Source: SIRX01 sp965213905
GTDB lineage: Bacteria; Actinomycetota; Rubrobacteria; Rubrobacterales; Rubrobacteraceae
Reading direction: 5' to 3'
Assembly (NCBI GenBank): GCA_965213905.1
Contig: OZ243922.1
Span: 2,790,001-2,854,000 of the forward strand
Length of the DNA stretch: 64,000 nt
Under the pieces are notes generated by a model that had not been told where the DNA came from, made no database searches, and saw only the letters and a program-made list of their open reading frames with translations. Below, piece by piece: positions 1 to 7,877 of the stretch (positions are counted from its first letter, which is position 1; each line of letters begins with the position of its first letter). Both the position numbers and the translations under genes were made by a program.

Positions 1-506
1 TCCGGCGAGTGAACCCCGATCACCTGGAGACCTTCGTCCGAATATTCTTCGTGAAAACCGCTGATGTACGGCTGCGCGTTTTGACAGTTGATGCAGGTGT
101 AGGTCCAGAACTCCAGCAGCACCACCTTCTCGCCCCGGAGTGCTTCGAGCGAGACGCCGTCGGTGTTGATGTAGCCGGTTGGGCCGGTGATCTCCGCCGC
201 GCGCTTGAACTCTTCTTCTTTCGCGGCGATCCTGGTCGCCTCACCATCAGGCTTACCCCGGGCTTGCTCCGTTCCCGGACCCTCCTGTTTCTCGGATTCG
301 CCGGGTGCGGGCTCGGGGTTTTCTGTCCCGGCGGATTCGGTGGTGTCCGGCCTTTCTATGACCTCGCCGGTGGTCGGCTGGACCACCCGGGCTTGCGTGG
401 CGGCCTGGCCTACGGCGTTGAACCGGAACTCTACAAAGGCTATGGCGCCGAGGATTATCAGCACCGTTAGGGCGAGAAGTATGGGTTTCGGGACTAGCGA
501 CCTCAT
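1..506 (-). CDS. Membrane-anchored thioredoxin-like (TlpA/DipZ-type) protein, 3' end outside window
   Basis: The visible 168 residues hold an N-terminal membrane segment (about residues 8-26), a Pro/Glu-rich linker to about residue 95, and the start of a thioredoxin fold with the redox motif CINC (C138, C141) in the context WTYTCINC. That context is typical of the extracytoplasmic TlpA/DipZ redoxins, which reduce or oxidise cysteine pairs outside the membrane. The ATG overlaps the ccdA stop codon by 4 bases (ATGA), so the two genes are translationally coupled. CcdA would carry electrons across the membrane to this protein. The gene runs off the left edge. The exact substrate, cytochrome c maturation or another exported thiol, cannot be read from the sequence. 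Confidence 0.85.
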   Translation of the reverse strand, partial: MRSLVPKPILLALTVLIILGAIAFVEFRFNAVGQAATQARVVQPTTGEVIERPDTTESAGTENPEPAPGESEKQEGPGTEQARGKPDGEATRIAAKEEEFKRAAEITGPTGYINTDGVSLEALRGEKVVLLEFWTYTCINCQNAQPYISGFHEEYSDEGLQVIGVHSP

Positions 507-1204
507 AGTAGTACCTCACTTAGTAGTCGGAAGTTGGCGAGTAAGCTGAGCGTGTCGGTAAACACGAGCACGCCCATACCGATGAGAACCACGCCGAAGG
601 CGGTGTGCAGGCGCGTGGCGGCCCCCCGGTGCTTTTTGATAAACCCGAACGCCCGGGATGGGAAGAGGGCAACGAGCAGAAATGGCGCCCCGAGGCCGAG
701 GGCGTAGGCGAGCAGCAGCGGGAAAGCGGAGGCCGGCCGGGCGGCGGCGAGTGCCAGGGTGCTCCCCAGTATCGGCCCGACGCACGGCGTCCAGGCCACC
801 GCGAAAGAGGCGCCGAACAGCAAGGGCGCCAGATGCCCCGGCCCGCTTGCCGCCGGCCGCACCGAGAACCGGCGGTCCAGGAAAGGCAGTCGGAGCAGCC
901 CGGTCAGGTGGAGTCCCAGAAGGATCACGACCACCCCCGCGACGCGCGAGAGCCCGGCGAGAACCTCCGTGGCGGCGTTCTGTAGCGCCGCGTTGAGAAC
1001 GACGCCCAGGACGGCGAAAACTATCGAAAACCCGGCCACGAAAAGCACCGTGCCAAAGAGTAAATCCCGGCGCTTGAGCTCCGTGTAGCCGAGCGAGGTG
1101 CCCGCAAGCTGGGCCAGAAAAGCCGGTATCACCGGCAACATGCACGGCGACACGAAAGACGCCGTCCCCGCGAGCAAGGCGAGCAATAGTGTAGGCTCGT
1201 TCAC
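503..1204 (-). CDS. ccdA: Cytochrome c biogenesis protein CcdA (thiol-disulfide electron transporter)
   Basis: A 233-residue polytopic membrane protein with about six hydrophobic segments. The two conserved redox cysteines of the CcdA/DsbD beta family are present: C21 in SFVSPCMLP and C141 in AWTPCVGP. CcdA passes electrons from cytoplasmic thioredoxin to an extracytoplasmic thioredoxin-like partner, and that partner is encoded immediately downstream with a 4-base overlap. Length is normal for the short CcdA class. The intergenic region upstream carries a perfect palindrome at 1331-1345 that may be an operator. No other cytochrome c assembly gene is visible, so the pathway served is inferred. 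Confidence 0.93.
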   Translation of the reverse strand: MNEPTLLLALLAGTASFVSPCMLPVIPAFLAQLAGTSLGYTELKRRDLLFGTVLFVAGFSIVFAVLGVVLNAALQNAATEVLAGLSRVAGVVVILLGLHLTGLLRLPFLDRRFSVRPAASGPGHLAPLLFGASFAVAWTPCVGPILGSTLALAAARPASAFPLLLAYALGLGAPFLLVALFPSRAFGFIKKHRGAATRLHTAFGVVLIGMGVLVFTDTLSLLANFRLLSEVLL

Positions 1205-1330
1205 GCTGCTACGAACCTCTTTGCGGAACAGGCTCTACCGCCGATACGCCTCCTCCTTCCGAAATGGTTGTTTCGTACAGCGATTCTGGCACGGGAACAG
1301 GCGGCGGACAACACGTTTCCGTCCCGGGCG

Positions 1331-1345
1331 TTCTTATCGTAAGAA
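1331..1345. promoter_or_regulatory. 15-bp palindrome upstream of ccdA
   Basis: TTCTTA-TCG-TAAGAA is a perfect 6-3-6 inverted repeat lying 126 bases upstream of the ccdA start and 33 bases downstream of the orphan membrane gene's stop. It has no following T-run, so an operator is more likely than a terminator. The regulator is unknown. Confidence 0.3.
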
Positions 1346-1378
1346 ACAGTTAAGGTCTCGGTCTCCGGCTACGAAATT

Positions 1379-1786
1379 TCAAGAGGGAGCGAAGTACCAG
1401 ATAAAAAAAGCGTAAATACCGAACAACAGGGACGCGAAGAGTGCCAGCGCATAAAGCGTCTCCGCCAACGTCCACTGATGATCGGGCTCATTAAAGGTGT
1501 TTGACAACCTCTCGCCCAAGAGCAATAACCCGGAAGACAAGGCAAGAGAGCCCAATAGAAGCAAGTGTATGAGGCCTCTCTCCCGCTGCTCGAAAAAATT
1601 GCTTAGAAATCCGCCAGCCGTAACCGAAATTCCTATCCAGATGATTTCTGCTGCGAGGACGAGAAAGAAAAGGGCTTGTAACACTACGATCCACCATCGA
1701 GTGTTGTTACTTTCTGGGCTCACTTCTGCTTCGAGCGTCTTATACCAGAAGTCTTCATATCCTCGGCGTTCGTCTTGTTTTTCCAC
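1379..1786 (-). CDS. Hypothetical four-segment membrane protein
   Basis: A 135-residue protein with a charged N-terminus (MEKQDERRGYEDFWYKTLEAE) and about three to four hydrophobic stretches: roughly 31-55, 70-88 and 105-131. No family is recognised. Base composition is clearly AT-richer than all neighbours, with runs such as AAAAAAAGCG and many A/T-ending codons. This suggests recent acquisition or relaxed selection. It lies alone between the histidine kinase and ccdA, all on the minus strand. A gap of 174 bases separates it from ccdA, so it is probably not part of that operon. Confidence 0.6.
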   Translation of the reverse strand: MEKQDERRGYEDFWYKTLEAEVSPESNNTRWWIVVLQALFFLVLAAEIIWIGISVTAGGFLSNFFEQRERGLIHLLLLGSLALSSGLLLLGERLSNTFNEPDHQWTLAETLYALALFASLLFGIYAFFIWYFAPS

Positions 1787-1815
1787 CCCGCGTTGCGAAG
1801 CATAGCACGGTGTTT

Positions 1816-3057
1816 CTACGCGCGTCGGAGGGTGAAGCGGAAGCGGGAGCCTTTGCCGGGTTGGCTATAAGCGTGGATCTCACCGCCGTGGGCTTCGATG
1901 AGGCCGCGGGCTATAGCGAGGCCGAGGCCGGCGCCGGCGGCGTTTTGCTCGGGGCGCGTTCGGGATTCTTCGCCCCGGAACGAACGCTCGAAGACGTGTG
2001 GCAGGTCCTCGCTCGCGATGCCTTCTCCGGTGTCGGAGACTTCGATCTGGACTTTGTCTTGCTGCGGCACGGCGCGCAGCAGGATCGTGCCGTCGGTGGG
2101 TGTGTGGTGCAGGGCGTTTGAGATGAGGTTGTGCAATACGCGCTGGAGCTTTGGCGGGTTGGCGAGCACCGGGTCTACCTCGCGCTCCACCTCGCCGACG
2201 AGCCTCACGCCCTGCTGCTTGGCCTGGGCCTGAAAGCTGGAGAGCGTGTCGGAGGCCAGGTCTCGCAGGGAGGCTTCTTCGAGCGTTAGCTTCAGTACGC
2301 CGGCATCTATGCGGGCGAGTTCGAAGAGGTCGTCAACCAGGCGGCTGAGGTGGGCGAGTTCGCCGCGGGCGGATTGGAGGTAGCGGGCTTCGGTGTCGGG
2401 GTCGGTGGCTATACCGTCGGCGACGGCCTCGATGAGCGCCCGGGTAGAGGCGAGCGGCGTGCGGAGGTCGTGGGAAACGGAGGCTATGAGATCCCGGCGG
2501 GATTGCTCGGAGGCTTTCTCGTGTTCTTTAGCCTCGTCGAGGGCGGATGCCATGCGGTTAAAGTCGGTGGCGAGGCCGGAGATCTCATCGTGCCCCTCGA
2601 CCGGGATTTTCGTTTGCAGCTTGCCTTCGGCGAGGAGCGAGGTTCCGTGCCGGACGCGTTCTATGCGATTCGCCATCGGGGCGGCGCAGAGCAGGCTAAA
2701 GCCCACGGAGAGAACGGCGGCGAAGAGCAGCATCGTCAGCACGATCACGAAGTCGTGGCCCGAGATGAACATTGCCTGGGCGCCGGCCAGCATCATACCC
2801 AGCAAGAGGAGGCTCCCGATCAGCCCGGCCCCCACGAGCTGCGCCCGCACGCCGCCGAGCCGGCCGAGCACGGCGGGACGCACCAGAACCAGCGCGAGCG
2901 CCCCGCCACCACCACCGGCGCCGGCCAAGAGCAAGGCGACGGCCGGCAGGTCCGTCGTCGGCACCCCGATCAGGGTGGCGCCCGCGAATATAGTCACCGC
3001 CAACGCGCCCAGCAAGAAGATCAGGGCCACGAAGACGGTCCGTACCATCGTCTTCAT
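1816..3057 (-). CDS. Sensor histidine kinase (HAMP, HisKA, HATPase_c)
   Basis: A 413-residue membrane kinase. Four hydrophobic stretches fill about residues 1-135. They are followed by a HAMP linker, a HisKA helix with the phospho-acceptor His in SVSHDLRTPL, and an ATPase domain with N box (NLISNALHHT), G1 box (DTGEGI) and G2 box (GAGLGLAIARG). The stimulus probably concerns the membrane, because almost no extracytoplasmic sensor loop is present. The start MKTMVRT is chosen because its ATG overlaps the response regulator stop (ATGA). The 45 residues that could be read upstream are Arg/Pro-rich and lie over the regulator gene. The kinase closes the VTT-VTT-DM13-regulator-kinase operon. Confidence 0.9.
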   Translation of the reverse strand: MKTMVRTVFVALIFLLGALAVTIFAGATLIGVPTTDLPAVALLLAGAGGGGGALALVLVRPAVLGRLGGVRAQLVGAGLIGSLLLLGMMLAGAQAMFISGHDFVIVLTMLLFAAVLSVGFSLLCAAPMANRIERVRHGTSLLAEGKLQTKIPVEGHDEISGLATDFNRMASALDEAKEHEKASEQSRRDLIASVSHDLRTPLASTRALIEAVADGIATDPDTEARYLQSARGELAHLSRLVDDLFELARIDAGVLKLTLEEASLRDLASDTLSSFQAQAKQQGVRLVGEVEREVDPVLANPPKLQRVLHNLISNALHHTPTDGTILLRAVPQQDKVQIEVSDTGEGIASEDLPHVFERSFRGEESRTRPEQNAAGAGLGLAIARGLIEAHGGEIHAYSQPGKGSRFRFTLRRA

Positions 3058-3779
3058 ACGCCGAACTTGTACCCGACGCCCCAGACGGTCTGGAGGTGGC
3101 GCGGGCTCGCGGGGTCCGGCTCTATCTTCTCCCGGAGCCGGCGCATGTGGACCGTGACGGTGCTGGTCTCGGCGGCGAAGGTGTAACCCCACACCGTCTC
3201 CATCAGGTGATCCCGAGTGTAAACCCTCCCGGGGCTCGCCGCCAGATAATGCAGCAGGTCGAACTCCCGCGCCGTGAGCGTCACGGGTTCATCTTTCACC
3301 CGAACGTCCCGCGTGTTCGGGTCTATGGAAAGGCCGTCGAAGGTCAGGACCGGCTGGGTAAGGTTTTGGGGGGCCGACTCTTCGACCCTCCGGAGCACCG
3401 CCGTTACCCGCGCGGCCAGCTCGCGGGGCGAGAAGGGCTTTACCACGTAGTCGTCGGCCCCGAGCCCGAGCCCGATGATACGCTCTTCTTCCTCGCCCTT
3501 GGCGGTCAGCATTATGATGGGCACCCGCTTCTCGGACTGGATGCGGCGGCAAACCTCGAAGCCGTTGAGCTTGGGTAGCATCAGGTCCAGCACTATCAGT
3601 TCCGGGTCTGTGCGCCGAAAGAGGTAGAGGGCCTCCTCGCCGTCGGAGGCCGAGACGACCTTGTGGCCGTCGCGGCGCAGGTACAGCCCGACCACCTCCC
3701 GGATATTCGGCTCGTCGTCAACGACCAGGATCCTCGCCACCCTGGACTTCACCTCCTTGCCCTTTTTAGCCTGTTGCAT
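3054..3779 (-). CDS. OmpR/PhoB-family response regulator
   Basis: A receiver domain (acid pair in VVDDEPN, phospho-acceptor Asp in VLDLMLPK, Thr in MLTAKG, Lys in VVKPFSP) is followed by a winged-helix DNA-binding domain ending in HLQTVWGVGYKFGV. It is the partner of the histidine kinase whose gene overlaps its stop by 4 bases. Three starts are possible. ATG 3794 sits directly against the preceding stop. ATG 3779 has GGAGG 8 bases upstream and is chosen here. GTG 3740 has a perfect AAGGAGGT 10 bases upstream and would give the typical N-terminus MARILVVDDEP. The gene immediately follows the DM13 gene, so the system is probably controlled together with the VTT and DM13 proteins. Confidence 0.92.
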   Translation of the reverse strand: MQQAKKGKEVKSRVARILVVDDEPNIREVVGLYLRRDGHKVVSASDGEEALYLFRRTDPELIVLDLMLPKLNGFEVCRRIQSEKRVPIIMLTAKGEEEERIIGLGLGADDYVVKPFSPRELAARVTAVLRRVEESAPQNLTQPVLTFDGLSIDPNTRDVRVKDEPVTLTAREFDLLHYLAASPGRVYTRDHLMETVWGYTFAAETSTVTVHMRRLREKIEPDPASPRHLQTVWGVGYKFGV

Positions 3780-3794
3780 TATACCGGCCTCCAT

Positions 3795-4421
3795 CTAAAC
3801 GGTCCCCAGCGGGGCGGTGACGAAGTTGGCGGTAAACTGCTGGCACCAGATCGAGACCGCCCGGTGTACCTCCGGGTCGAAGTCCGGCGGCAACTCGTAG
3901 GTCTGGTTTCCCTGGTTGCCTTTGAGAGGCCCGAGGTCCACGAAGCCGGCGTTGATCACCGCGTCGGCGTCGAAGGCGTCGTCGGCGGCAACGGCGTACA
4001 CAAAGAGATCCGGGCCGTTATCCACGTTCAAATTTTCCAGGCGCAAAACGTAAGATCCGTCGCCTTGCCGGTAAACGACGGCGTCGCCCGTACCCTCGTA
4101 TTCGACGTCGTGGAACGTACCCGCCGAAACTTGCACCGGTCCGGACGGCTCTGGCTCGGGTTGCGGGACGTTGGCTACGGTGGTTTCGGGTATCGTGGCT
4201 TGAGAGGTTTCTTCCTCCGCGGGCGTTCCCGGGTTCCGGGTGGTTTCTTGCGGCGAGGCCTCCTCGGTGGTCGCCGGGGTGGCGACGAACTCTTCGTTCA
4301 CCTCCTGGTCTATAAAAGCGGCCTGAACTTGAAAGAACCCGAAGGCCAGGTAGAAGATCGCGGCGAGTAACACTAGGGTGGCGCCCCAAAGTATGGGGTT
4401 GCGTAATAAACGTCCGGTCAT
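3795..4421 (-). CDS. Membrane-anchored DM13-domain protein
   Basis: A 208-residue protein with an N-terminal membrane segment (about 8-30), a Thr/Glu/Pro-rich linker (about 40-95) and a C-terminal DM13 domain (about 98-205). The domain shows SAGTFHDVEYEGTG, LRLENLNVDNGPDLFVY, VDLGPLKGNQGNQTYELP and the near-invariant cysteine C193 in IWCQQFTANF. DM13 is related to DOMON folds and has been proposed to act in extracellular electron transfer or redox reactions. The start ATG has AAAGGAG upstream and overlaps the VTT gene stop by 4 bases. The product is probably tethered outside the membrane. The linker suggests it reaches into or across the cell wall. Confidence 0.85.
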   Translation of the reverse strand: MTGRLLRNPILWGATLVLLAAIFYLAFGFFQVQAAFIDQEVNEEFVATPATTEEASPQETTRNPGTPAEEETSQATIPETTVANVPQPEPEPSGPVQVSAGTFHDVEYEGTGDAVVYRQGDGSYVLRLENLNVDNGPDLFVYAVAADDAFDADAVINAGFVDLGPLKGNQGNQTYELPPDFDPEVHRAVSIWCQQFTANFVTAPLGTV

Positions 4422-5179
4422 GATTTTTCTCCTTTGGGGTTGTGGGTGTGGTGGTGCCCCCGGCGTTTGACGTAACGACAGGCCAGAATGCTGATCAGGA
4501 ACACGCCGACCGCGGCCGTCAGCAGGCCGGTATCCAAGATGAAGGGATGCCCCGAGTTCGTACCGAGCGCGGCGCCGAGCAGGACGAACGAGACGGTGCC
4601 GGGCAGCGTGCCGAGCAGGGTTGCCAGGGCGAACCGGCGCCAGCGGATGCGGATAAAGCCGGCCGTGCAGTTCACCAGGTCGAAGGGCAGGTAGACGAGC
4701 TGCGCCGCCAGGACCGCCTCGAAGCCGTCGTCCCGCAGCCGGTCCGCATACCGGCTCGTCCGGGTACGCCGGTGGCGCCCTTCTACCAAACCTCCGCCGA
4801 AGTAGCGACCGAGCAGGTAGGCCACGCTGGCCGAGAGGTTGCCGCCGATGAACGCGAGGCCTACTCCGGCGACCGGGCCGAAAACGAAGCCGGCCGCCGC
4901 GGCGAGCACGCCCGCGGGAAAAAGCAAGAGCGGCCGCAGCACCCACAGAACGAGGTACACGAGGGCGCCAAAGGCTTCGGCGGCGCCCGGGTCCGCCAAC
5001 CGCCGCGCAGCCTCCGCCGGCGGGATGCCGGCCAGCCCGGTGTAGGAGTAGTAGCCGAGGATCAAGAGTAACCAGAAAGCCAGCGCCAGCAACCGGCGCC
5101 GGTAAATAGCGGATGGATAGGCGACGGCTTTGGCCGGAGGCTGCGGGGGAGTGTTGGTTTTCGGGGTGTTCGGGAGCAA
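4418..5179 (-). CDS. TVP38/TMEM64 (VTT/DedA-like) family membrane protein
   Basis: A 253-residue integral membrane protein of the VTT family, with the signature stretch FGPVAGVGLAFIGGNLSASV followed by AYLLGRYFG and the later segment LVYLPFDLVNCTAGFIRI, which carry the re-entrant loop glycines. Relatives (DedA, TMEM41B, VMP1) move or scramble lipids or act in membrane homeostasis. The short cytoplasmic N-terminus is Pro-rich. The gene is separated by one base from a second VTT gene upstream and overlaps the DM13 gene downstream. The tandem arrangement suggests a heteromeric or sequential function. The two copies have diverged, so this is not a recent duplication. Confidence 0.85.
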   Translation of the reverse strand: MLPNTPKTNTPPQPPAKAVAYPSAIYRRRLLALAFWLLLILGYYSYTGLAGIPPAEAARRLADPGAAEAFGALVYLVLWVLRPLLLFPAGVLAAAAGFVFGPVAGVGLAFIGGNLSASVAYLLGRYFGGGLVEGRHRRTRTSRYADRLRDDGFEAVLAAQLVYLPFDLVNCTAGFIRIRWRRFALATLLGTLPGTVSFVLLGAALGTNSGHPFILDTGLLTAAVGVFLISILACRYVKRRGHHHTHNPKGEKS

Positions 5180-5180
5180 C

Positions 5181-5939
5181 TTATTTAAGGTCCCTGTCCT
5201 GGTTCCGCTTCCGGAGCCAACCCGGTACGAGGGAGATAATCACGAAGAAGACCGCGGCCACGCCCAGATAGAGGAAGGTTCGGGTGAGGTTCTGCTCGGC
5301 GGCGGCCAGGGAACCGCCGGCGAAGGCGTAGACGATTACACCGGGCAGGATGCAAACGGCGGTAAGCAGGACGTAAGTTCCGAACCCTATTTTGGTGATG
5401 CCGTAGGCGTAGTTTTGGAGGTTAAACGGGAAGAGAGGAACGAGTCGGGTGACGAGCAGTATCCGCCAGCCCTGCTCTTCGACGCCCTCGTCGAGCTTTT
5501 TGACGCGCTCGTTGTTCGTCGTCCAACTTTCTGCCAGGCCTCGGGCCGCGTACCGGCCGACCAAAAAAGCCAGCGTGGCGCCAATCGTCGCCCCGATCCA
5601 GGTCCAAAGTGTGCCCCACCCGGCGCCGAAGACTAGCCCGGCGAGCAGCGTCAGCGGCGTGGCCGGCAAGAAAGCGACCACGGCTACCACGTAAATAACT
5701 ATGAAAACTATCGGGGCGAGGACGCCGAAACCACCGATCCAATCCCTCAAGCGGCCTAAATTGTTCAGGCTGACGTACTCCGTAACACCCGTGAGCCGGG
5801 CGACGACGATAACCACCACGAGCGCGAGACCGAAGCCGACGAGCCGGGTAACGTTGCTCTTCCTGGTGTTTGCACCACCGGCCGTCTCGCCCGCACCCAC
5901 CCCATCGGACACCGCCTCCGGACCGTTGTTTCGACCCAC
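5181..5939 (-). CDS. TVP38/TMEM64 (VTT/DedA-like) family membrane protein, first of tandem pair
   Basis: A 252-residue VTT-family membrane protein. After a polar N-terminus, hydrophobic segments begin near residue 32. The family motif region reads FLPATPLTLLAGLVFGAGWG and ATIGATLAFLVGRYAARG, followed by RLVPLFPFNLQNYAYGI. The GTG start is supported by AAAGGAG six bases upstream (5948-5942 region). It is the promoter-proximal gene of the five-gene minus-strand unit that ends with the two-component system. Diverged from the trp operon by about 150 bases, where promoters for both directions must lie. Confidence 0.87.
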   Translation of the reverse strand: MGRNNGPEAVSDGVGAGETAGGANTRKSNVTRLVGFGLALVVVIVVARLTGVTEYVSLNNLGRLRDWIGGFGVLAPIVFIVIYVVAVVAFLPATPLTLLAGLVFGAGWGTLWTWIGATIGATLAFLVGRYAARGLAESWTTNNERVKKLDEGVEEQGWRILLVTRLVPLFPFNLQNYAYGITKIGFGTYVLLTAVCILPGVIVYAFAGGSLAAAEQNLTRTFLYLGVAAVFFVIISLVPGWLRKRNQDRDLK

Positions 5940-5997
5940 CCAAAACTCCTTTCTAGCACTCGACGAGTTAAATGTAAGCCCTGGTTCTTACGCGCTC

Positions 5998-6039
5998 ATT
6001 TCGCAATCCTTACGAAATGCTTAACGGCGGAATTGCGAA
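5998..6039. promoter_or_regulatory. Two mutually exclusive inverted repeats in the VTT/trpF intergenic region
   Basis: ATTTCG (5998-6003) can pair with CGAAAT (6013-6018), while the overlapping TTCGCAAT (6000-6007) can pair with ATTGCGAA (6032-6039). These are perfect complements that exclude each other. They lie 50-90 bases upstream of trpF. This could be an attenuator-like leader or a pair of operators. No leader peptide rich in Trp was found. Confidence 0.25.
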
Positions 6040-6088
6040 GTTCATCACTCTGGAAGAGGTACGTCGGAATAAGGAGTAAACTTGGCGC

Positions 6089-6703
6089 ATGACCCGGGTA
6101 AAAGTTTGCGGCATAACCAACGTAGAGGACGGACGGCTGGCGGCCGACGCCGGGGCGGACGCTATTGGTCTAATCTTCGCCCAGAGTCCACGACAGGTAA
6201 ATTCGGATCGAGCACGGAGTATAGCCGCCGCCTTGCCCGGGGACATCCTGAAAATCGGGGTGTTCGTGAACGAAGAGCCGGAGAAGGTCCGCCGGATCTC
6301 ATCTGAAGTCGGACTGGATTACGTTCAACTCCACGGCGACGAGAGCCCGCGGACTGTGGCGGAGTTGCGCTCCGAGGGTCTGAAAACGATAAAGGCTCTC
6401 CGGGTTCGGGATGCGGCCTCGCTGGAGTCTTTGGAAGACTACGAGGCCGACCTTTTCCTGCTGGACGCCTACAGTGAGAAAGCGCGGGGCGGAACGGGGG
6501 AAAAGTTCGACTGGGAATTAGCGAAGGCGCTAACCGGGTATGCTAACATTCTCGTCTCCGGGGGGCTTACCCCGGAGAACGTGCGGGCGGCGATCGAGTT
6601 CTTCGAGCCACATGGTGTTGATGCTTCGAGTTCCCTGGAAAGAACGCCCGGAACAAAGGACGACGAGTGGGTTCGGAGGTTCGTAAATGCAGCAAAAAGT
6701 TGA
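6089..6703 (+). CDS. trpF: Phosphoribosylanthranilate isomerase TrpF
   Basis: A 204-residue TIM-barrel enzyme that isomerises N-(5-phosphoribosyl)anthranilate in tryptophan synthesis. The catalytic Cys is in the N-terminal KVCGIT motif (C7). The DYVQLHGDES strand, the general-acid Asp in FLLDAYSEK, and the phosphate-binding LVSGGLTPENV and GVDASSSLE motifs are present. The ATG start has GGAG about 12 bases upstream and a TAAACT box 8 bases before it, so a very short leader is possible. The 3' end overlaps trpB by 17 bases. First gene of trpF-trpB-trpA-accD-accA. Confidence 0.96.
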   Translation: MTRVKVCGITNVEDGRLAADAGADAIGLIFAQSPRQVNSDRARSIAAALPGDILKIGVFVNEEPEKVRRISSEVGLDYVQLHGDESPRTVAELRSEGLKTIKALRVRDAASLESLEDYEADLFLLDAYSEKARGGTGEKFDWELAKALTGYANILVSGGLTPENVRAAIEFFEPHGVDASSSLERTPGTKDDEWVRRFVNAAKS

Positions 6704-7877
6704 TACAGGATATTTCGGGCAATATGGTGGACGCTACGTCCCGGAAACCCTCATCCACGCCCTCGAAGAGCTGGAAGAGGCCTACGAACGTTACCGCGAA
6801 GACCCCGAGTTCGTCGAAGAGCTGGATGGTTTGGCCCGGGATTTCGTGGGGCGCCCGACGCCGCTGATGTTCGCCTCGCGGCTCACGGAGAAGTGGGGCG
6901 GGGCGAACGTGTGGTTCAAGCGGGAGGATCTCGCGCACACGGGGGCGCACAAGATCAACAACACGCTCGGACAGATCCTGCTGGCCGACCGGATGGGCAA
7001 GGAACGCATTATCGCCGAGACCGGGGCCGGGCAGCACGGCGTCGCGACCGCCACCGTCGCCGCGCTCTACGGTAAAGAGTGCGTCGTGTACATGGGCGAG
7101 GAGGACATCCGGCGCCAGCGGCTGAACGTGGTGCGGATGCAGCTCATGGGTACGGAGGTCGTGCCGGTGACAAGCGGGTCCCGGACGTTAAAGGATGCGG
7201 TGAACGAGGCGATCCGGGACTGGGTTACGAACGTGGAGGATACGCACTACATTATCGGGAGCGTGGTGGGTCCCGCGCCTTATCCCCGGATCGTGCGGGA
7301 CCTCCAGGTCGTGATCGGACGCGAGATCGAGGTCCAGGCCCGGGAGCGTTTCGGCGGTGACCCGGACGCCATCGTCGCCTGCGTCGGCGCCGGATCCAAC
7401 GCCATCGGCGCCTTCCACCCGTTCGTCGGGCGAGACAACGTGCGGCTCGTCGGTGTTGAGGCCGCCGGGCGCGGGTTGTCCTCGGGGGAGCATGGGGCGT
7501 CGCTGGCGGAGGGCAAGCTGGGCGTATTGCACGGGGCGAAAAGCTACGTGCTCCAAACGGAGGCCGGACAGATCCGGGAGGCCCACTCTATCTCCGCCGG
7601 GCTCGACTACCCGGCCACGGGCCCCGAACACGCCAACCTCAAAGACCAACTCGCCGCCGAGTACGTGAGCGTGGACGACGAAGAGGCCCTAGAAGCCTTT
7701 ACGCTGTGCTCGCGCGCCGAAGGCATCATCCCGGCGCTCGAAACCGCCCACGCCATCTCGTACGCGGAGAAGGTAGCCGGGGAGCTCGGCCCCGGGAAGA
7801 ACCTGGTCATAAACCTCTCGGGCCGGGGAGACAAGGACGTGGACACGGCGGCGGAGGCTCTAGGTGTCGAAGGGTAG
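6687..7877 (+). CDS. trpB: Tryptophan synthase beta chain TrpB
   Basis: A 396-residue PLP enzyme joining indole and serine. The Schiff-base lysine is K89 in HTGAHKINN, and the phosphate-binding loop is GAGSNAIGAF. The N-terminal GYFGQYGGRYVPETL is the canonical TrpB1 start, so this is the TrpA-dependent type rather than TrpB2. The ATG lies inside the end of trpF with GGAGG seven bases upstream. trpA begins 14 bases before this gene's stop, indicating coupled translation of the alpha-beta complex. Confidence 0.97.
   Translation: MQQKVDTGYFGQYGGRYVPETLIHALEELEEAYERYREDPEFVEELDGLARDFVGRPTPLMFASRLTEKWGGANVWFKREDLAHTGAHKINNTLGQILLADRMGKERIIAETGAGQHGVATATVAALYGKECVVYMGEEDIRRQRLNVVRMQLMGTEVVPVTSGSRTLKDAVNEAIRDWVTNVEDTHYIIGSVVGPAPYPRIVRDLQVVIGREIEVQARERFGGDPDAIVACVGAGSNAIGAFHPFVGRDNVRLVGVEAAGRGLSSGEHGASLAEGKLGVLHGAKSYVLQTEAGQIREAHSISAGLDYPATGPEHANLKDQLAAEYVSVDDEEALEAFTLCSRAEGIIPALETAHAISYAEKVAGELGPGKNLVINLSGRGDKDVDTAAEALGVEG

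Noticed and set aside
2350..3186. Long plus-strand frames opposite the histidine kinase
   Set aside because: Low-complexity Gly/Glu/Arg translations with no motif; the minus strand carries a complete HAMP-HisKA-HATPase protein.
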